Below are positions 62,731 through 64,000 of a DNA stretch of 64,000 nucleotides, piece by piece. Location of the stretch: assembly GCF_002209565.1 (NCBI RefSeq), contig NZ_NJIH01000012.1:116085-180084 (forward strand). Reading direction: 5' to 3'. How positions within the stretch are numbered: the stretch's first letter is position 1; each line of letters opens with the position of its first letter. Both the position numbers and the translations under genes were made by a program. Source of the stretch: Candidimonas nitroreducens (lineage in GTDB: Bacteria > Pseudomonadota > Gammaproteobacteria > Burkholderiales > Burkholderiaceae_B). Under the pieces are notes generated by a model, which was not told where the DNA came from, did no database searches, and was given only the letters and a program-made list of their open reading frames with translations.

Positions 62731-63711
62731 TTGGCCATTCGGACGGAACGCTGTATTAAATTGCGGGGAATGGGTTCCTTCCATGTCGGCGGAGAACCAA
62801 AATCACTGCAGGGCAAGCCGCTCATGCAGGCCACGCTTGCCGTGGGCGGCGTCCCCGTGACCATGGATCCCAATGGCGATTATGTGATCGGGCAGATGTA
62901 TGCCCAGTATTTTCTCGGTGGAGACGGGCGGCGGCCGCCTATCCTGTTCTGGCATGGCGGCGGGCTTACGGGTGCGTGTTGGGAGACGACGCCCGACGAC
63001 CGCCGCGGCTGGGTCGAGGACTTTCTGCTCGATGGCTGGGATATATATCTCTGCGACGCCGTCGAGCGCGGCAGATCGGGGTACGCCCCGATCCCCGATG
63101 TCTGGCCGGCGCCCATTTCGCAGACAGCCGCCAGCCTATTCGTCAGATTTCGTATCGGCCATGCCGAGACGAACACGACCCTGGAAAACCTTGCCGGCCA
63201 CGCCTTTCCGGGCAGCCAGTTTCCGGCGCGACAATTCACCCAATTCATGCGCCAGGTGGTGCCGCGCTGGAGCCACACCGACGAACAAATCATGGCCGCG
63301 TATCATGCCCTGCTACGGCGTATCGGGCGCCGTTCGATAATCGTCTGCCATTCGCAAGGAGGCATGTTCGGCTTGCGCTCGGCCATGGAAGCGCCCGACG
63401 CCGTGACAGCCGTGGTGGCGCTCGAACCCGCTTCCGTGCCGCTGGAAAAGGCCCGCCAGCTGGGGTATTCCACGCCGACGCTCATCGTATTGGGCGACTA
63501 TATCGACACCGACACCCGCTGGCCACGCATACGCGACCGGATCATGCAGTTTGCAGCCGAATTTCCCTGCGTTCAGGTGCTGTCCCTTCCCGAGATAGGC
63601 ATCAAGGGAAACAGTCACATGCTGATGATGGACAAGAACAATATGGAGATATCCGGCAAGGTACGAGACTGGCTATACGGAATGGCTGGCGCGGACAGCG
63701 CTCGGCCGTAG
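62731..63711 (+). CDS. Alpha/beta-hydrolase fold esterase
   Basis: A 326-residue alpha/beta hydrolase. PPILFWHGGGLTGACWETTP carries the oxyanion-hole HGGG, and VCHSQGGMFGLRSAM contains the nucleophile elbow serine. The likely acid and base are the aspartate of LIVLGDYIDTD and the histidine of GIKGNSHMLMM. The best start is a TTG at 62731, seven bases after an AGGAG ribosome site. An ATG at 62770 is the alternative but its GGGGA is immediately adjacent. It follows the Bug gene by 33 bp, so it may hydrolyse an imported ester or lactone. No signal peptide is seen. Confidence 0.85.
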   Translation: MAIRTERCIKLRGMGSFHVGGEPKSLQGKPLMQATLAVGGVPVTMDPNGDYVIGQMYAQYFLGGDGRRPPILFWHGGGLTGACWETTPDDRRGWVEDFLLDGWDIYLCDAVERGRSGYAPIPDVWPAPISQTAASLFVRFRIGHAETNTTLENLAGHAFPGSQFPARQFTQFMRQVVPRWSHTDEQIMAAYHALLRRIGRRSIIVCHSQGGMFGLRSAMEAPDAVTAVVALEPASVPLEKARQLGYSTPTLIVLGDYIDTDTRWPRIRDRIMQFAAEFPCVQVLSLPEIGIKGNSHMLMMDKNNMEISGKVRDWLYGMAGADSARP

Positions 63712-63900
63712 CGGCGCAAACCAGCCACCAAGCCTGCCATGGTAAGAAGCCGGCCTCGAAGCCGGGCGGCAAGGCCGCAAGCAAAGAAATGAGGAAGTGA
63801 TGAAGGTGCGGACAGCGCGCGGCAAGGCGCCGCGCGCCCGTGCCGGGCGCTTAAGAAGGGAGCCGGCGGCCGGCAGCGAGAGCGGGCTGCACAAAAGCGA
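63712..63900. other. Non-coding spacer between hydrolase and rRNA terminator, with gene-tail-like sequence
   Basis: No complete gene fits here. One plus-strand frame ends at 63800 with the lysine-rich tail KKPASKPGGKAASKEMRK, resembling the C-terminus of a nucleic-acid-binding protein. It is open only because it shadows the hydrolase gene upstream, so it may be a gene remnant or chance. A GC-rich hairpin follows at 63815-63837. Confidence 0.3.
63815..63837 (+). terminator. GC-rich hairpin downstream of the hydrolase gene
   Basis: A perfect 9-bp stem, GCGCGCGGC / GCCGCGCGC, with a 5-base loop lies about 100 bp past the hydrolase stop. There is no T tract, so termination is possible but not strongly supported. 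Confidence 0.35.
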
Positions 63901-63901
63901 A

Positions 63902-63929
63902 CGCCCCGTAGAGAACACTCTACGGGGCG
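63902..63929 (-). terminator. rRNA operon terminator
   Basis: A perfect 12-bp stem (CGCCCCGTAGAG / CTCTACGGGGCG) with a 4-base loop lies 13 bases past the 5S 3' end in the direction of transcription (minus strand). It is followed by the T-rich TTCGCTTTTGTG. This is a strong intrinsic terminator in the expected place for an rRNA operon. Confidence 0.85.
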
Positions 63930-63942
63930 CAGCAGGATAAAA

Positions 63943-64000
63943 GCCTGACGATGCCCTACTTTCACAGACGTACGTCCACTATCATCGGCGCAAAGGCGTT
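63943..64000 (-). rRNA. rrf: 5S ribosomal RNA, 3' portion (rest outside window)
   Basis: The minus strand reads AACGCCTTTGCGCCGATGAT, then AGTGG, GTGAAAGTAGG and a terminal CATCGTCAGGC. These are the conserved 3' half of betaproteobacterial 5S rRNA. About 58 of roughly 115 bases are in the window. The operon's 16S and 23S genes lie beyond the right edge and are transcribed toward this window. Confidence 0.93.

Noticed and set aside
63712..63800. A lysine-rich C-terminus (KKPASKPGGKAASKEMRK) as a separate small gene
   Set aside because: No independent start or ribosome site; the open frame upstream is a shadow of the hydrolase gene.

Overview
The window looks like the chromosome of a high-GC betaproteobacterium, most likely from the Alcaligenaceae (Bordetella/Achromobacter relatives). 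The reasons are the betaproteobacterial housekeeping block yebC-purD-hemF-nadD-rsfS-rlmH-pyk-maf, four Bug-type (TctC-like) solute-binding proteins, a TctCBA tripartite tricarboxylate transporter, five LysR regulators beside catabolic genes, and the 3' end of a 5S rRNA gene at the right edge. The family assignment is inference from gene content; the genus cannot be fixed by eye.

Layout. 1-11.2 kb is backbone: the 3' end of fbp, quinone reductase, a tartrate/D-malate dehydrogenase, a GhrA-like reductase, then yebC, purD, hemF, nadD, rsfS, rlmH, pyk and maf. 11.3-14.7 kb holds a divergent two-component pair (AraC-output response regulator and 7TMR-DISM histidine kinase). 14.8-20.3 kb is an L-pipecolate/lysine catabolic module (amaA-amaB plus a NarK-like porter and a divergent LysR). 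20.3-27.8 kb is an unusual seven-gene minus-strand operon: Bug protein, cytosolic sulfatase, LysR, cytochrome b561-type membrane protein, SMP-30 lactonase, a beta-propeller protein and a DHDPS-superfamily enzyme without the usual tyrosine. 28-34.5 kb has a LysR divergent from a TTT transporter operon with a PdxA-like dehydrogenase and an L-rhamnonate-dehydratase-like enolase.

34.5-44.8 kb is a ureide module: DUF3830 protein, RpiR regulator and an eight-gene operon (dipeptide-type ABC transporter, allantoate amidohydrolase, ureidoglycine aminohydrolase, ureidoglycolate lyase). Near-identical 18-bp imperfect palindromes lie at both ends. 44.8-54.6 kb has an enolase pseudogene scrap and a second, expanded pipecolate/2-aminoadipate module (aminotransferase, amaA2, LysR, amaB2, gamma-glutamyltransferase). 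It then has an Asp/Glu-racemase-family gene divergent from a Bug protein across matched palindromes, and an XRE-cupin regulator. 54.7-56.5 kb is a MarR-MFS efflux pair with an obvious operator. 56.7-59.6 kb is a polar amino-acid ABC operon. 59.7-63.7 kb holds an enoyl-CoA hydratase, a LysR, a Bug protein and an alpha/beta hydrolase. An rRNA operon, transcribed leftward, ends at 63.94 kb with a strong terminator.

The accessory genes from about 11.2 to 63.9 kb are a run of self-contained import-plus-catabolism cassettes with local regulators. The most novel candidates are the sulfatase/lactonase/DHDPS-like operon, which may share a sugar-acid pathway with the neighbouring enolase and PdxA-like genes, and the ureide ABC operon with its paired operators. 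No insertion sequence, integrase, CRISPR array or tRNA was recognised.
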